A stretch of DNA of 64,000 nt from Anaeromyxobacter dehalogenans 2CP-1 (GCF_000022145.1 NC_011891.1:1748001-1812000), one strand, 5' to 3'; positions 47,902-62,258 are shown, counted from the first letter of the stretch. Notes: generated by a model from the sequence alone, not told the origin. A program made the numbers and translations.

Positions 47902-49152
47902 TCAGCGGGCCGGGGCGGGCTGGGAGCGGATGGCCTCGAGCCGCTCGACCAGGGTCGGGTGGCTGTAGTGCCAGGCGCTGTACCAGGGGTGCGGGTGCAG
48001 GTTGGAGAGGTTCTCGCCGTTCAGCCGCACCAGCGCGCTCGCGAGCGCGTCCGGGGCCCGCGCCAGCGCGATCGCGTAGCGGTCCGCCTCGTACTCGTGG
48101 CGTCGGGACATCTGCGCCGCGAGCGGCGCGAGCCAGAACACGAACGCGCCGCCGCACAGCGAGAGCAGCGCGACCGCCGCGTGGAGCGAGGGGCCGTCGA
48201 AGCCGAAGGCGGTGTAGAGCGGCGGCCACGGCACGATCCGCGAGAGCACGAACAGCATGACGAGCGTGCCGGCGAGCGACAGCGCCAGGCCGCGGTGCAC
48301 GTGGTGCCGCCGGTAGTGGCCGATCTCGTGCGCCAGCACGCTCGCCGCCTCGTCCACGCTCATGCTCGCCACCAGCGTGTCGAACAGCACGATGCGCGGC
48401 CGGAAGATCCCGGTGAAGTACGCGTTCGAGTGGCCGGAGCGGCGCGACGCGTCCATCACGAACAGCCCCCGGTTCGCGAACCCCGCCTCGCGCGCCAGCG
48501 CGTCGAGCCGGTCGCGGAGCGGCCCCTCCGGCAGCGGCTGGAACCGGTTGAACAGCGGCGCGATGAGCGTGGGCCAGGCCCAGAGCAGCAGCACCTGCAC
48601 CACCACCAGGAACGCGAACAGCCACAGCCACCAGTGCGCGCCGGCGAAGCGCATGAACCCGTAGACCGCGTAGAGGACGGGGATCCCGATCAGCGCCTGG
48701 AGCGCGACGCCCCGGGCGCGGTCGCCGAGCCAGGTCGCCAGGCTGGTCCGGTTGAAGCCGAAGCGGGCCTCGGTGACGAACGTGCGCCAGGCGGAGAAGG
48801 GGAGCGCGATCGCGGCGCCCCCCATGGCGAGCAGCATCAGGTACGCCACGAAGCGGTGGGGACCCGCCAGGCGCGCCGAGACGGCGCGGTCGAGCCAGGG
48901 CAGCAGGCCCGAGAACAGCACCGCGAGCGTGGCCGCCGCCGAGAACAGCCCGTCCACGAGCGCCAGCCGCCCGTTCGCGAGCGTGTAGGCGCGGCTCCGC
49001 GCCGCGGTCTCGTCGCTCACCTGGCCCGCGAGCGGCGACGGCACGCCCCGCTCGCGCCGGACGTGGCGGAGGTTGAGCGCGAGCAGGCCGGTCTCCACCG
49101 CCAGCTGGACGGCGAACAGCGCCAGGAAGACGGGCACGACCAGCGGTCCCAT
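47902..49152 (-). CDS. M48 family metallopeptidase (Ste24/CAAX-protease type)
   Basis: 416 residues from ATG 49152, with GGGAGG and a TATGAC hexamer just upstream. Several membrane helices surround a zinc site: LAHEIGHYRRHHVH (HExxH) and the third ligand Glu in RHEYEADRYAIALA. N-terminal signature ASDETAARSRAYT-like (SDETAARSRAYTLANGRLAL) and the Ste24 motif PLFNRFQPLPEGPLRDRLDALAREAGF with DASRRSGHSNAYFTG are plain. Family members clip prenylated peptides in yeast and act in membrane protein quality control in bacteria. Divergent from the CoxE-like gene. Confidence 0.94.
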   Translation of the reverse strand: MGPLVVPVFLALFAVQLAVETGLLALNLRHVRRERGVPSPLAGQVSDETAARSRAYTLANGRLALVDGLFSAAATLAVLFSGLLPWLDRAVSARLAGPHRFVAYLMLLAMGGAAIALPFSAWRTFVTEARFGFNRTSLATWLGDRARGVALQALIGIPVLYAVYGFMRFAGAHWWLWLFAFLVVVQVLLLWAWPTLIAPLFNRFQPLPEGPLRDRLDALAREAGFANRGLFVMDASRRSGHSNAYFTGIFRPRIVLFDTLVASMSVDEAASVLAHEIGHYRRHHVHRGLALSLAGTLVMLFVLSRIVPWPPLYTAFGFDGPSLHAAVALLSLCGGAFVFWLAPLAAQMSRRHEYEADRYAIALARAPDALASALVRLNGENLSNLHPHPWYSAWHYSHPTLVERLEAIRSQPAPAR

Positions 49153-49241
49153 GACCTCCCGTCATACACCGGCCCCGCCGCGCGCGCAGCCGGCCCCGCC
49201 GTCCCGCCGCGCCGCCCGGCCGGTCCGGTTAGACTCGCCGG

Positions 49242-50642
49242 GTGGACGCCCTCGTCTCCGAGCTCGCCCGGCTCCTGCGCGCGAACGGCGTGCGCGTGTC
49301 GCCCGCCGAGGTGGCCGACGCGGTCGCCGCCGGCGCGCTGGTGGGCGTCGAGGACCGGGGCTCGTTCAAGGCCGCCCTGCGCGCCACCCTGGTGAAGCGC
49401 GCCGCGGACGTGCCGGTGTTCGAGGCGCTCTTCGACCTCCTGTTCTCCGGCATGGGACGGCTGGTGGCGGGGGCCGAGCGCGGGCTGCTCGCCGAGCTGG
49501 AGGAGCAGGGGCTGCTCGAGCCCGACGACCTGGAGATGGTCGCCTGGACGCTGGGTGAGCTGGCCTCGGCGATGAGCCCGCTCGCCCTCGCCGCGCTCCA
49601 GGGGGATCCCGCGCTCCTGGCCCGGCTGCTCCGCGCGGCCGCGCAGCAGCTCGACTTCGCCGCGCTGGCGAGCGCCGGCGCCACCGGCTTCCAGGGCCGG
49701 CGCCTGCTCGCGGCCGCGGGCGGCGCGGCGCTCCCGGCCGACGCGGCCGCGCTGGAGCAGGCGCTGCGGGCGCGCGGGCTGGACGCCGCGAAGCTCCAGC
49801 TCGTCTCGGAGCGGGTCGCGGGGGTGCTCCGGCGCGTCGAGGACGCCGCCCGGCGCTGGGCGGAGCTGGAGGCCGGCGCGCGCAGCGTGCGGCGCGCGGA
49901 GCAGGGGCGCGGCGGCCTCGCGCCGATCTCGCGCGACGAGATCGCGCGCACCGAGCGCGCCGTGAAGCGGCTCGCCGAGCGGCTGAAGAGCCGGCTGGTG
50001 CGGCGGGACCGGAGCCGGCGCCGCGGCGTCCTGGCGGTCCGGCGGACGCTCCGGCGCAACCTGGGCCTCGGAGGCTTTCCGGCGCAGGTGGTGTTCCGGC
50101 GGCGGCGCCCGCAGCGACCGGACGTGGTGGTCCTGTGCGACGTCTCCGAGTCGGTGCGCCACGTCACCCGGCTGATGCTGCTGTTCCTCTACACCATGCA
50201 GTCGCTGTTCAGCCGCGTCCGCACGTTCGTGTTCGTGGCCGACCTCGCCGAGGTGACCGCGCAGCTCCGGGCCGAGCGCGAGCCGGCCCGCGCCGCGGAC
50301 CTCGCGGTGGCCGCGCGGGCGGTGAGCCTCGCGGCCAACTCCAACTACGGGCGGGCGCTGCGCACGTTCCACCGCGACGCGCTGCCCGCCGTCACCCGGC
50401 GCACCACCGTGCTCGTCATCGGCGACGGCCGGAACAACTACAACCCCCCGGAGGCGTGGGTGCTGGAGGAGCTGCGCCGGCGGGCCCGCCGCGTGCTGTG
50501 GATGTGCCCCGAGCCCCGGCACCTGTGGGGCACCGGCGACAGCGAGCTGCCGCTCTACGCGGCCCACTGCGACCGCGTCGCCCCGGTGACCACGCTGGCC
50601 GAGCTGGAGGGGATCGCCGACGCGCTGGTGCCCGCCCGCTGA
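49242..50642 (+). CDS. CoxE-like von Willebrand factor A domain protein
   Basis: 466 residues from GTG 49242 (TAGACT hexamer 6 nt upstream, no ribosome site). Residues 1-270 are helical and Ala/Leu/Arg-rich, with RRDRSRRRGVLAVRRTLRRNLGLGG leading into the VWA domain. The metal-ion-dependent adhesion site reads CDVSESV (DxSxS), followed by FLYTMQSLFSRVRTFVFV and IGDGRNNYNPP. CoxE-type VWA proteins normally pair with a MoxR-type AAA ATPase to insert metals or remodel complexes, but no such gene is adjacent here. The role is inferred from family only. Confidence 0.88.
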   Translation: MDALVSELARLLRANGVRVSPAEVADAVAAGALVGVEDRGSFKAALRATLVKRAADVPVFEALFDLLFSGMGRLVAGAERGLLAELEEQGLLEPDDLEMVAWTLGELASAMSPLALAALQGDPALLARLLRAAAQQLDFAALASAGATGFQGRRLLAAAGGAALPADAAALEQALRARGLDAAKLQLVSERVAGVLRRVEDAARRWAELEAGARSVRRAEQGRGGLAPISRDEIARTERAVKRLAERLKSRLVRRDRSRRRGVLAVRRTLRRNLGLGGFPAQVVFRRRRPQRPDVVVLCDVSESVRHVTRLMLLFLYTMQSLFSRVRTFVFVADLAEVTAQLRAEREPARAADLAVAARAVSLAANSNYGRALRTFHRDALPAVTRRTTVLVIGDGRNNYNPPEAWVLEELRRRARRVLWMCPEPRHLWGTGDSELPLYAAHCDRVAPVTTLAELEGIADALVPAR

Positions 50643-50682
50643 CCCGCCGGCCCGCCCCCCGCCGTGCCCGGCCGCCCGGCGA

Positions 50683-50711
50683 TTGACTCCCCGCCCACCG
50701 TTCCATAGGTT
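50683..50711 (+). promoter_or_regulatory. Promoter of miaB
   Basis: TTGACT (50683-50688), 17-nt spacer, TAGGTT (50706-50711). ATG 50720 follows after 8 nt with no ribosome site, indicating a leaderless or near-leaderless mRNA. Confidence 0.65.
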
Positions 50712-50719
50712 CCGCGCCG

Positions 50720-52114
50720 ATGTCCGATCTCGTGCCCCTCTCCAGGAAGCCGGCCCCCGTCGCGGGCGACCCCGTCCCGTCGCCGGCGGCGCCGCCGCGC
50801 AAGGTCTACGTCCACACCTTCGGCTGCCAGATGAACGAGTCCGACTCCGACCGGATGGTCGAGCTGCTCGGGCGCCACGCCTACGCCCGCGCCGCCAGCG
50901 CGGACGAGGCCGACCTCATCCTGCTCAACACCTGCGCGGTGCGCGAGAAGGCCGAGCAGAAGCTGCTCTCGGCGCTGGGGCGCTATCGCGAGGTGAAGGC
51001 GCGGCGCGGCGCGCTCATCGCGGTGTCCGGGTGCGTCGCGCAGCAGGAGAAGGACCGGCTGCTCGCGCGCGTGCCGTACGTGGACTTCGTGTTCGGGCCG
51101 GACAACATCGGCCGGCTCCCGGAGATGGTCGAGCGCGCCCGCGACGAGCGCTTCGCCGAGACCGGCTGGATGGACTCGGAGGAGTACGTGTTCCCGCGCG
51201 CCGACCCCGAGGCGGCCCGCGGCCGGGTGACCGCGTTCGTCACCGCCATGAAGGGCTGCGACAACGTCTGCGCGTTCTGCATCGTGCCGCACACCCGCGG
51301 GCGCGAGGTGTCGCGGCCGTTCCCCGACGTGGTGGCCGAGTGCGCGGCGCTCGCCGGGGTGGGCGTGCGCGAGGTGACGCTCATCGGGCAGAACGTGAAC
51401 TCGTACACCGGCGGCTGCACGTTCGCCGACCTGCTCCGGCGCGTGGCGGCCGTGCCCGGGATCGACCGCATCCGCTTCACCACCAGCCACCCGCACGACC
51501 TGTCCGACGCGCTCGTCGAGGTGTTCCGCGACGAGCCGAAGGTGATGCCGCACTTCCACCTCCCGGTGCAGTCCGGCTCCGACGCCGTGCTGCGCCGCAT
51601 GCGCCGCGACTACTCGGTGGCCGAGTACCTCGATCGCTTCGACCGCCTGCGCGCCGCCCGGCCCGGCATCGCCATCACCACCGACTTCATCGTCGGGTTC
51701 CCCGGCGAGACCGACGCCGACTTCGAGGCCTCGCTGGCGCTGCTGGAGCGCGCGCGCTTCGAGCAGAGCTTCAGCTTCGTGTTCAGCCCGCGGCCGCACA
51801 CCGTCGCGGCGGTGCGGCTCGGCAGCGCGCCGGAGTGGCAGGACGTGCCGCGCGGGACCGCGGTGGCGCGGCTCGAGCGGCTGCTCGCGGCGCAGCGGCG
51901 CATCGCCGGGGAGATCCTGGCCGGGGAGCTCGGGAAGGTGGTCGAGGTGCTGGTGGAGGGCCCGTCCGACGAGCCGGGGGAGCGGCTCGGGCGGACGCCC
52001 GAGAACCGCGTGGTCCACCTGGCGGCGGACGAGGCGGCCGCGCCGGCGGGCGCGCGCGTGGCGGTGCGCATCACGCGCGCCGGCGGCAGCTCGCTCTCGG
52101 GCACGCTCGCGTGA
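50720..52114 (+). CDS. miaB: tRNA-2-methylthio-N6-isopentenyladenosine synthase
   Basis: 464 residues from ATG 50720. Adds a methylthio group to i6A37 of tRNAs reading UNN codons. Two Fe-S clusters: the N-terminal UPF0004 set (HTFGCQMNESDSDRM, LLNTCAVREKAEQK, AVSGCVAQQEKD) and the radical SAM motif GCDNVCAFCIVPHTRGRE (CxxxCxxC). LIGQNVNSYTG, HFHLPVQSGSD and the C-terminal TRAM domain (VVEVLVEGPSDEPGERLGRTPENRVVHL) follow. Overlaps the VanZ-like gene by 4 bp (GTGA). Confidence 0.96.
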   Translation: MSDLVPLSRKPAPVAGDPVPSPAAPPRKVYVHTFGCQMNESDSDRMVELLGRHAYARAASADEADLILLNTCAVREKAEQKLLSALGRYREVKARRGALIAVSGCVAQQEKDRLLARVPYVDFVFGPDNIGRLPEMVERARDERFAETGWMDSEEYVFPRADPEAARGRVTAFVTAMKGCDNVCAFCIVPHTRGREVSRPFPDVVAECAALAGVGVREVTLIGQNVNSYTGGCTFADLLRRVAAVPGIDRIRFTTSHPHDLSDALVEVFRDEPKVMPHFHLPVQSGSDAVLRRMRRDYSVAEYLDRFDRLRAARPGIAITTDFIVGFPGETDADFEASLALLERARFEQSFSFVFSPRPHTVAAVRLGSAPEWQDVPRGTAVARLERLLAAQRRIAGEILAGELGKVVEVLVEGPSDEPGERLGRTPENRVVHLAADEAAAPAGARVAVRITRAGGSSLSGTLA

Positions 52115-52545
52115 GCGCGGACCTCCCGGCCGCGGCTGGGGCCGTCGCCGCCCCCGTGGGGAGGGGCTGGCGGGCGCTCGCGGCCGCGGGCGCGGCCGCG
52201 TACGCCGGGTTCATCTACTGGCTCTCCTCCCGCCCGGATCCGCTGCCGTTCGTGCCGAAGGGCGTCTTCTCGCACGACAAGGTGGTCCACGCTTCCGCCT
52301 ACGCCGTGCTCGGGGCGCTCCTCGCGCTGGCGCTGGCCGGCACGCGCCTGGCGCGCGGACGGCGCCGGCTGCTCGCGACCGCGGTGGTGCTGGCCAGCCT
52401 GTACGGCGCGAGCGACGAGTGGCACCAGGCGCACGTGCCGCACCGGCAGCCCGACGCGTTCGACTGGGCGGCCGACAGCGCCGGCGCGCTGGCGGGCGCC
52501 GCGCTCGCCGCCGCGTTCTTGCGGCGCCGGTCGCGCGCGGGCTAG
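52111..52545 (+). CDS. VanZ-like integral membrane protein
   Basis: 144 residues from GTG 52111, overlapping the miaB stop. Four hydrophobic segments with the VanZ-family signatures SHDKVVHASAYAVLGALLALAL and GASDEWHQAHVPHRQPDAFDWAADSAGALAGAAL, which include conserved His, Glu and Asp on the membrane face. VanZ itself gives low-level teicoplanin resistance, but most homologues have no known function and resistance should not be assumed. Translation is coupled to miaB. Confidence 0.88.
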   Translation: MSADLPAAAGAVAAPVGRGWRALAAAGAAAYAGFIYWLSSRPDPLPFVPKGVFSHDKVVHASAYAVLGALLALALAGTRLARGRRRLLATAVVLASLYGASDEWHQAHVPHRQPDAFDWAADSAGALAGAALAAAFLRRRSRAG

Positions 52546-52548
52546 CAT
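52519..52548 (+). promoter_or_regulatory. Possible promoter of the gamma carbonic anhydrase gene
   Basis: TTGCGG (52519-52524), 18-nt spacer, TAGCAT (52543-52548), overlapping the 3' end of the VanZ-like gene; ATG follows after 9 nt. Confidence 0.4.
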
Positions 52549-52557
52549 CCGGGCGCG

Positions 52558-53085
52558 ATGCCCATCCTGCTGCCGTACGCGGGCGCGAGGCCCCGGCTGC
52601 ACCCCACCGTCTTCGCCGCGCCCGGCTGCGTCGTCACCGGCGACGTGGAGGTGGGCCCCGAGGCCTCGCTCTGGTTCGGGACGGTGGTGCGGGGGGACGT
52701 GAACACCGTCCGGATCGGCGCCCGCACCAACGTGCAGGACGGGACCGTCATCCACGTCACCACGCGCACGCACCCCACCGTCATCGGCGAGGACGTCACC
52801 ATCGGCCACCGCGCGGTGCTGCACGGCTGCACCGTGCACGACCGCTGCCTGATCGGCATCGGCGCGATCGTGCTCGACGGCGCGGTGGTGGGCCCCGACG
52901 CCATGGTCGGGGCGGGGGCGCTCGTCCCGCCCGGCGCGGTGGTGCCGCCGGGCACGCTGGTCATGGGCCAGCCCGCGAAGCCGAAGCGCCCGCTCACGCC
53001 GGAGGAGATCGCCTTCCTGCGGACCAGCGCGGCGAACTACGTGTCGTACGCCGCGCGCTACCGCGCCGAGGGGGGCGTACCATGA
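52558..53085 (+). CDS. Gamma-class carbonic anhydrase family protein
   Basis: 175 residues from ATG 52558. A left-handed beta-helix built from hexapeptide repeats (VVTGDVEVGPEASLWFGTVVRGDVNTVRIGARTNVQDGTVIHV), with the metal-ligand histidines in TVIHV and TIGHRAVLHGC. The C-terminal helix reads PLTPEEIAFLRTSAANYVSYAARYR. Members hydrate CO2 or act as acyl-carrier-like structural proteins (YrdA, PaaY, CaiE relatives); activity cannot be confirmed from sequence. The next gene overlaps by 4 bp (ATGA). Confidence 0.93.
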   Translation: MPILLPYAGARPRLHPTVFAAPGCVVTGDVEVGPEASLWFGTVVRGDVNTVRIGARTNVQDGTVIHVTTRTHPTVIGEDVTIGHRAVLHGCTVHDRCLIGIGAIVLDGAVVGPDAMVGAGALVPPGAVVPPGTLVMGQPAKPKRPLTPEEIAFLRTSAANYVSYAARYRAEGGVP

Positions 53086-53546
53086 CGGTGGTCGAGGCGC
53101 TGCAGCGCTCGGTCCTGTTCCGCGACTTCACCGAGACCGGCCTGCGCATCTTCGCGAGCGTCGCCGCGGAGAAGACCGTCCCGGCCGGCAGCCCGCTGTT
53201 CGTCGAGAACATGGTGGGCGAGTCGATGTTCATCCTGAAGACCGGCACCGTGCGCGTCACCCAGCGCGGGCCGGAGGGCGAGCGCGAGCTGGCCGTGCTG
53301 GGGCCCGGCGAGCACCTCGGCGCCCTGGCGCTGCTCGGCAAGAGCGTGCGCCTGGTGTCGGCGGTGGCGGCCACGCCCTGCGAGGTGCTGGAGCTGGCCC
53401 AGCGCGACTTCGTGCGGCTGCAGCCGCAGAAGCCGCAGGCGTGCTTGAAGCTGGCGCTCGCCATCGCCGCCGACCTCTCGGCGAAGGTGGCGGAGAGCCG
53501 CGAGCTGCTGCGCGGCCTGGCGGCGGCGAGACCCTCCGCGCCGTGA
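53082..53546 (+). CDS. Cyclic nucleotide-binding (CRP/FNR-type) domain protein without DNA-binding domain
   Basis: 154 residues from ATG 53082, overlapping the carbonic anhydrase stop. The whole protein is one cNMP-binding barrel (LFRDFTETGLRIFASVAAEKTVPAGSPLFVENMVGESMFILKTGTVRVTQ...LGPGEHLGALALLG) with a C-terminal helix. The phosphate-binding cassette is atypical (GEHLGALALLGKSVR rather than GELAL...RSA), so ligand binding is doubtful. No helix-turn-helix is present, so it probably regulates a partner protein, perhaps the carbonic anhydrase-like protein it is coupled to. Confidence 0.85.
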   Translation: MTVVEALQRSVLFRDFTETGLRIFASVAAEKTVPAGSPLFVENMVGESMFILKTGTVRVTQRGPEGERELAVLGPGEHLGALALLGKSVRLVSAVAATPCEVLELAQRDFVRLQPQKPQACLKLALAIAADLSAKVAESRELLRGLAAARPSAP

Positions 53547-53682
53547 CCCGGGTGCACGGAACGTGCGCGTCGCGCGCCCGCGCCGGCGGGCGGGAGGCCT
53601 GCGCACGGGCGCACGTGCCGCGTGACCTCCGGGCGGACATGCGGTAAGCCGGGATCCCGGGAAGGAGCGCGAGGCACCGCGG

Positions 53683-54357
53683 ATGCTCGAACGCCTGGTC
53701 GAGTTGCTCGGAGGGCACTCCCTCCACGTGGGATACGCGTTCGTCTTCGCCGTGCTGGTGCTGTGCGGCTTCGGCCTGCCCATGCCCGAGGACGTGATCC
53801 TCGTCACGGGCGGCGTGCTCGCCTGGCTCGCGAGCGACCTCGAGGCGGCCTCGTTCTCGGCGATGGTCCGGGACGACGGGCTGCTGTTCATGGTGGCGGT
53901 CGGGCTGGCGGGCATCCTGGCGGGCGACTCGGTCATCTTCCTGGCCGGCCGCAAGTTCGGCGCCCGGGTGGCGGACTTCCGGCCGCTGCGCCGCATGATC
54001 ACGCCCGAGAAGCTCGAGAAGGTCGAGAAGCTGATGCGCCGCCGGGGGAACGTGGTCGTGGTGGTGGCGCGGTACCTCCCGGGCATCCGCATGCCGACCT
54101 ACTTCACGGCCGGACACGCGGGCATGCCGTACTGGGAGTTCCTGCTGTTCGACGGCGCCGCGGCGCTGGTCTCCGCGCCGCTCTGGGTGTGCCTGGGCTT
54201 CTACTTCGGGTCGAACATCGAGGAGGCCGCGCGCCTCGCCGCCCGCTTCAGCCACTACATCCTGCTCGGCGTCGGGGTGGTCCTGCTCGGCCTGTTCCTG
54301 CGCTGGCTCCAGACGCGGCGGGCGGTGCCCGCGTCGCCGGACGGCGACCGGGACTGA
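53683..54357 (+). CDS. DedA/VTT-family membrane protein
   Basis: 224 residues from ATG 53683 with AGGAG upstream. Membrane helices and the re-entrant family motifs [32 protein letters not shown] and [28 protein letters not shown] are conserved. DedA proteins take part in lipid (undecaprenyl phosphate or phospholipid) scrambling and envelope homeostasis. Converges on the PilZ-DnaK gene across repeat copy 2. Confidence 0.92.
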   Translation: MLERLVELLGGHSLHVGYAFVFAVLVLCGFGLPMPEDVILVTGGVLAWLASDLEAASFSAMVRDDGLLFMVAVGLAGILAGDSVIFLAGRKFGARVADFRPLRRMITPEKLEKVEKLMRRRGNVVVVVARYLPGIRMPTYFTAGHAGMPYWEFLLFDGAAALVSAPLWVCLGFYFGSNIEEAARLAARFSHYILLGVGVVLLGLFLRWLQTRRAVPASPDGDRD

Positions 54358-54373
54358 CAGCGCCGCCCATTCA

Positions 54374-54523
54374 CGTGGAGCCCTGCTGCGGCGCACGCTG
54401 GCTGCCTGCGCCGGGCAGACTCGTCCCTGCGCTGCTCGACGTGCCTAGGGGCACGCCTGCGCTGCTCGGTCCTCGTGTGCCCGGCTCGGCGACGCCATCG
54501 TGTGCCTCGCGACGGGCCCCACG
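54374..54523 (+). repeat. Structured intergenic repeat, copy 2 (132-bp core plus flanking inverted repeat)
   Basis: The core 54383-54514 differs from copy 1 at only two positions: loop TACG becomes TAGG (54448), and C becomes T at 54501, where pairing in the small CGCG stem would be kept as G-U. The hairpin CGTGCC/GGCACG (54440-54455) and the two CCTGCGCTGCTCG direct repeats (54426-54438, 54456-54468) are intact. The element is enclosed by CGTGGAGCCC (54374-54383) and GGGCCCCACG (54514-54523), an inverted repeat of different sequence from that around copy 1. It again sits between convergent genes. Confidence 0.9.
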
Positions 54524-54544
54524 CGAACGGGAGGCGCCATGAGC

Positions 54545-58539
<3,995 letters not shown>

Positions 58540-58588
58540 CCCTCCCTCCTCACCCGCGCACCGCCGGGCGGCGCGCGGCCGGGCCGAC

Positions 58589-60145
<1,557 letters not shown>

Positions 60146-60250
60146 CCGCGGCCGCGGCGGCGGCCTCCGGGCCGCCGCGCGCCGTGGTGGGCGCAGGTGG
60201 GCGCTCCTGCGTGCCGCCGACGGTCGGTGAACGTGGGATTGCTGCGTCGT

Positions 60251-60278
60251 TTGCTCAAGGGACGATCGCGGCTATCAT
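60251..60278 (+). promoter_or_regulatory. Promoter of the Cys-rich VWA lipoprotein gene
   Basis: TTGCTC (60251-60256), 16-nt spacer, TATCAT (60273-60278). The leader of about 18 nt contains CTGGAGG before ATG 60303. Confidence 0.55.
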
Positions 60279-60302
60279 CGCGCGCGAACTGGAGGCCAAA
60301 CG

Positions 60303-62258
60303 ATGGCGCGAGCGTCCCGGGTCCTCGCGGTGCTTCCGCTGCTGCTGCTCGCGGCGGGGTGCCAGGACTACAACTTCAACCCTGTCGGCCACTGCCTGAT
60401 CCAGCCGGGCTCGGAGCGCGTGACGCTCTCGAGCATCTCGACCGCGGACGTGCTGTTCGTGGTGGACGACTCCGGCTCGATGGCGGGCGAGCAGGAGAAG
60501 CTCGCGCAGAACTTCGCCGCGTTCATCCAGAACCTGGACCAGACGAACACGTCCCGGCGCGCGGCGGGCCTCGAGCCCATCGACTTCCACGTGGCGGTCA
60601 CCACCACGTCGGTGTTCTACAACGGCCCGCTCTCCGGCGTGACCTGCCGGAACGATTGCCCCGGCGCCGCGGGCCAGCAGGTGTGCTGCGAGGCGCCGAG
60701 CGGCGTGCCCACCGGGCCGATGAAGGGGCCGCGGGCGTGCAGCAGCGACGCGGCCTGCGCCGGGATCGCCGGCACGACCTGCAAGACCACCTGCACCGGG
60801 CTCCTCGGCGAGGGCTACTGCTGCGGCGCCGATGCGGTGGCGCCCGCCGTCGATCCCATCGGGTGCTCCGCCCTGGGCAGCGGCTGCGGCAAGGTCGAGA
60901 CCCACTACCGCTTCGACGGGCGCTGCTCGCCCGGCCTCGCGGCCGACGGCGGCTACTATCCGCACGGTGCCTTCGTGGGCCTGGGCGACAGCCCCCGCGT
61001 GCTCCACTTCGACAAGGAGCTGTACCCGCAGCTCGACGGGAGCGGCCTCGCGATCCGCGATCCGGCCCTGCCCGCGTGCAGCGACGGCACCAAGGTCTGC
61101 AACCGCCAGGGCTACACCGCGACCCAGCTCAAGGACTGGTTCGCCAACAACCGCACCGGCGCCTGGCAGGGCAACGTCATCGCGGGCACCTGCGGCTCCG
61201 GCCAGGAGCAGGCGCTCGAGGCGGGCCGCCTCGCGGTGGAGCGGGCGGTCTCCGGGGGCCAGGTGGACCGCCGCGACGCGAGCGGGAACGTGGTGGCCGC
61301 CGCGCCCGCGTCCTGGCTGCACGACAACTCCAAGCTGGTGACGGTCTTCGTGGGCGACGAGGACGACTGCTCGTCGCCGCAGGATCCCTCCGGCGGCGTG
61401 GTGCTCACCGGCGGCCCGGGCTCCGACTCCTGCGTGGCCGACGCGTCGTCGCCCACGCCCAAGCAGTTCGCGGTCGCGCAGATCGTGGACTACCTCACCG
61501 GCCTCGGCCGCCCGGTCGGCGCCGGCTTCATCGTCTCCACCTCGCAGAGCGTCTGCCAGGACGCGTCCTGCGCCCCCGGCATCTGCTGCGACTACGCGTG
61601 CACCGGCACCGACCTGACCTGCACGAACAACGTGTGCGGCGGCCAGGCCCCCGGCTCGCGCCTGCTGCAGGCGTCGCAGCAGCTCCGCGCCAAGGGCGCG
61701 GACGTGGTGGCCGGATCGATCTGCGATCCGAACTTCGCGCAGATCCTCGACCGCATCGCCGAGATCGTGAAGCCGCCCTCGGGCCTGCTGCTCCCCACCG
61801 ATCCGGCCGGCAGCGACATCGTGCTGCTGCGCATCGCCAACCAGAAGGGCGACACGCGCAAGACCTGCCGCGGCCCGGCGCCCTCGACCATGACGGCCGC
61901 CGACGCGGCCGCCGCGGGCTACGACTGGTGGTTCACGGCCACGCGCGACCAGATCACCGCCGACCAGCGCAAGCCCTCCGCCGCGACGCGCAACATCTAC
62001 ATCAACCACGACACGCGGAACTGCGAGGCGAACCCCGGCGAGACCTACTCGGCGGACTACCTCGGCCGGCTCCCGGCGGGCGGCTGCCAGACGCGCGCGG
62101 ACTGCTACGGCGCGCTCGGCGGAAAGCCGAATGGCGACGTCGACGCGTGGACCTGCTACGCGGGCGAGAGCGGCAACCCCGCGGCGCCGTTCACGCAGCC
62201 CACGCCCACCGCGCCCGGCACCTGCATCTGCGGCGACCTGCAGGCGAACTCGTACTGA
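60303..62258 (+). CDS. Cysteine-rich lipoprotein with von Willebrand factor A-like motif
   Basis: 651 residues from ATG 60303, with GGAGG upstream. The signal peptide ends in a lipobox (LLLLAAGC, Cys20). A VWA-like MIDAS motif (VLFVVDDSGSMAGEQEKLAQNFAAF) begins near residue 51. The rest contains about 40 cysteines in clusters such as TCRNDCPGAAGQQVCCEAPS, CSSDAACAG, GTTCKTTC, ICCDYACTG and TCTNNVCGG, which imply many disulphide bonds and a cell-surface location. Myxobacterial genomes carry many such large Cys-rich VWA lipoproteins of unknown function. No close family name can be given. The gene is monocistronic as far as can be seen. Confidence 0.8.
   Translation: MARASRVLAVLPLLLLAAGCQDYNFNPVGHCLIQPGSERVTLSSISTADVLFVVDDSGSMAGEQEKLAQNFAAFIQNLDQTNTSRRAAGLEPIDFHVAVTTTSVFYNGPLSGVTCRNDCPGAAGQQVCCEAPSGVPTGPMKGPRACSSDAACAGIAGTTCKTTCTGLLGEGYCCGADAVAPAVDPIGCSALGSGCGKVETHYRFDGRCSPGLAADGGYYPHGAFVGLGDSPRVLHFDKELYPQLDGSGLAIRDPALPACSDGTKVCNRQGYTATQLKDWFANNRTGAWQGNVIAGTCGSGQEQALEAGRLAVERAVSGGQVDRRDASGNVVAAAPASWLHDNSKLVTVFVGDEDDCSSPQDPSGGVVLTGGPGSDSCVADASSPTPKQFAVAQIVDYLTGLGRPVGAGFIVSTSQSVCQDASCAPGICCDYACTGTDLTCTNNVCGGQAPGSRLLQASQQLRAKGADVVAGSICDPNFAQILDRIAEIVKPPSGLLLPTDPAGSDIVLLRIANQKGDTRKTCRGPAPSTMTAADAAAAGYDWWFTATRDQITADQRKPSAATRNIYINHDTRNCEANPGETYSADYLGRLPAGGCQTRADCYGALGGKPNGDVDAWTCYAGESGNPAAPFTQPTPTAPGTCICGDLQANSY

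Noticed and set aside
52111-52545. VanZ-like gene as a glycopeptide resistance determinant
   Set aside because: VanZ-family proteins are widespread without resistance roles, and no van genes are nearby.
53550-53680. GTGCAC/CGCACGTGC palindromes between the cNMP-binding and DedA genes as an operator or attachment site
   Set aside because: Arms are short and imperfect and match no known regulator site; similar palindromes occur by chance in this GC-rich DNA.
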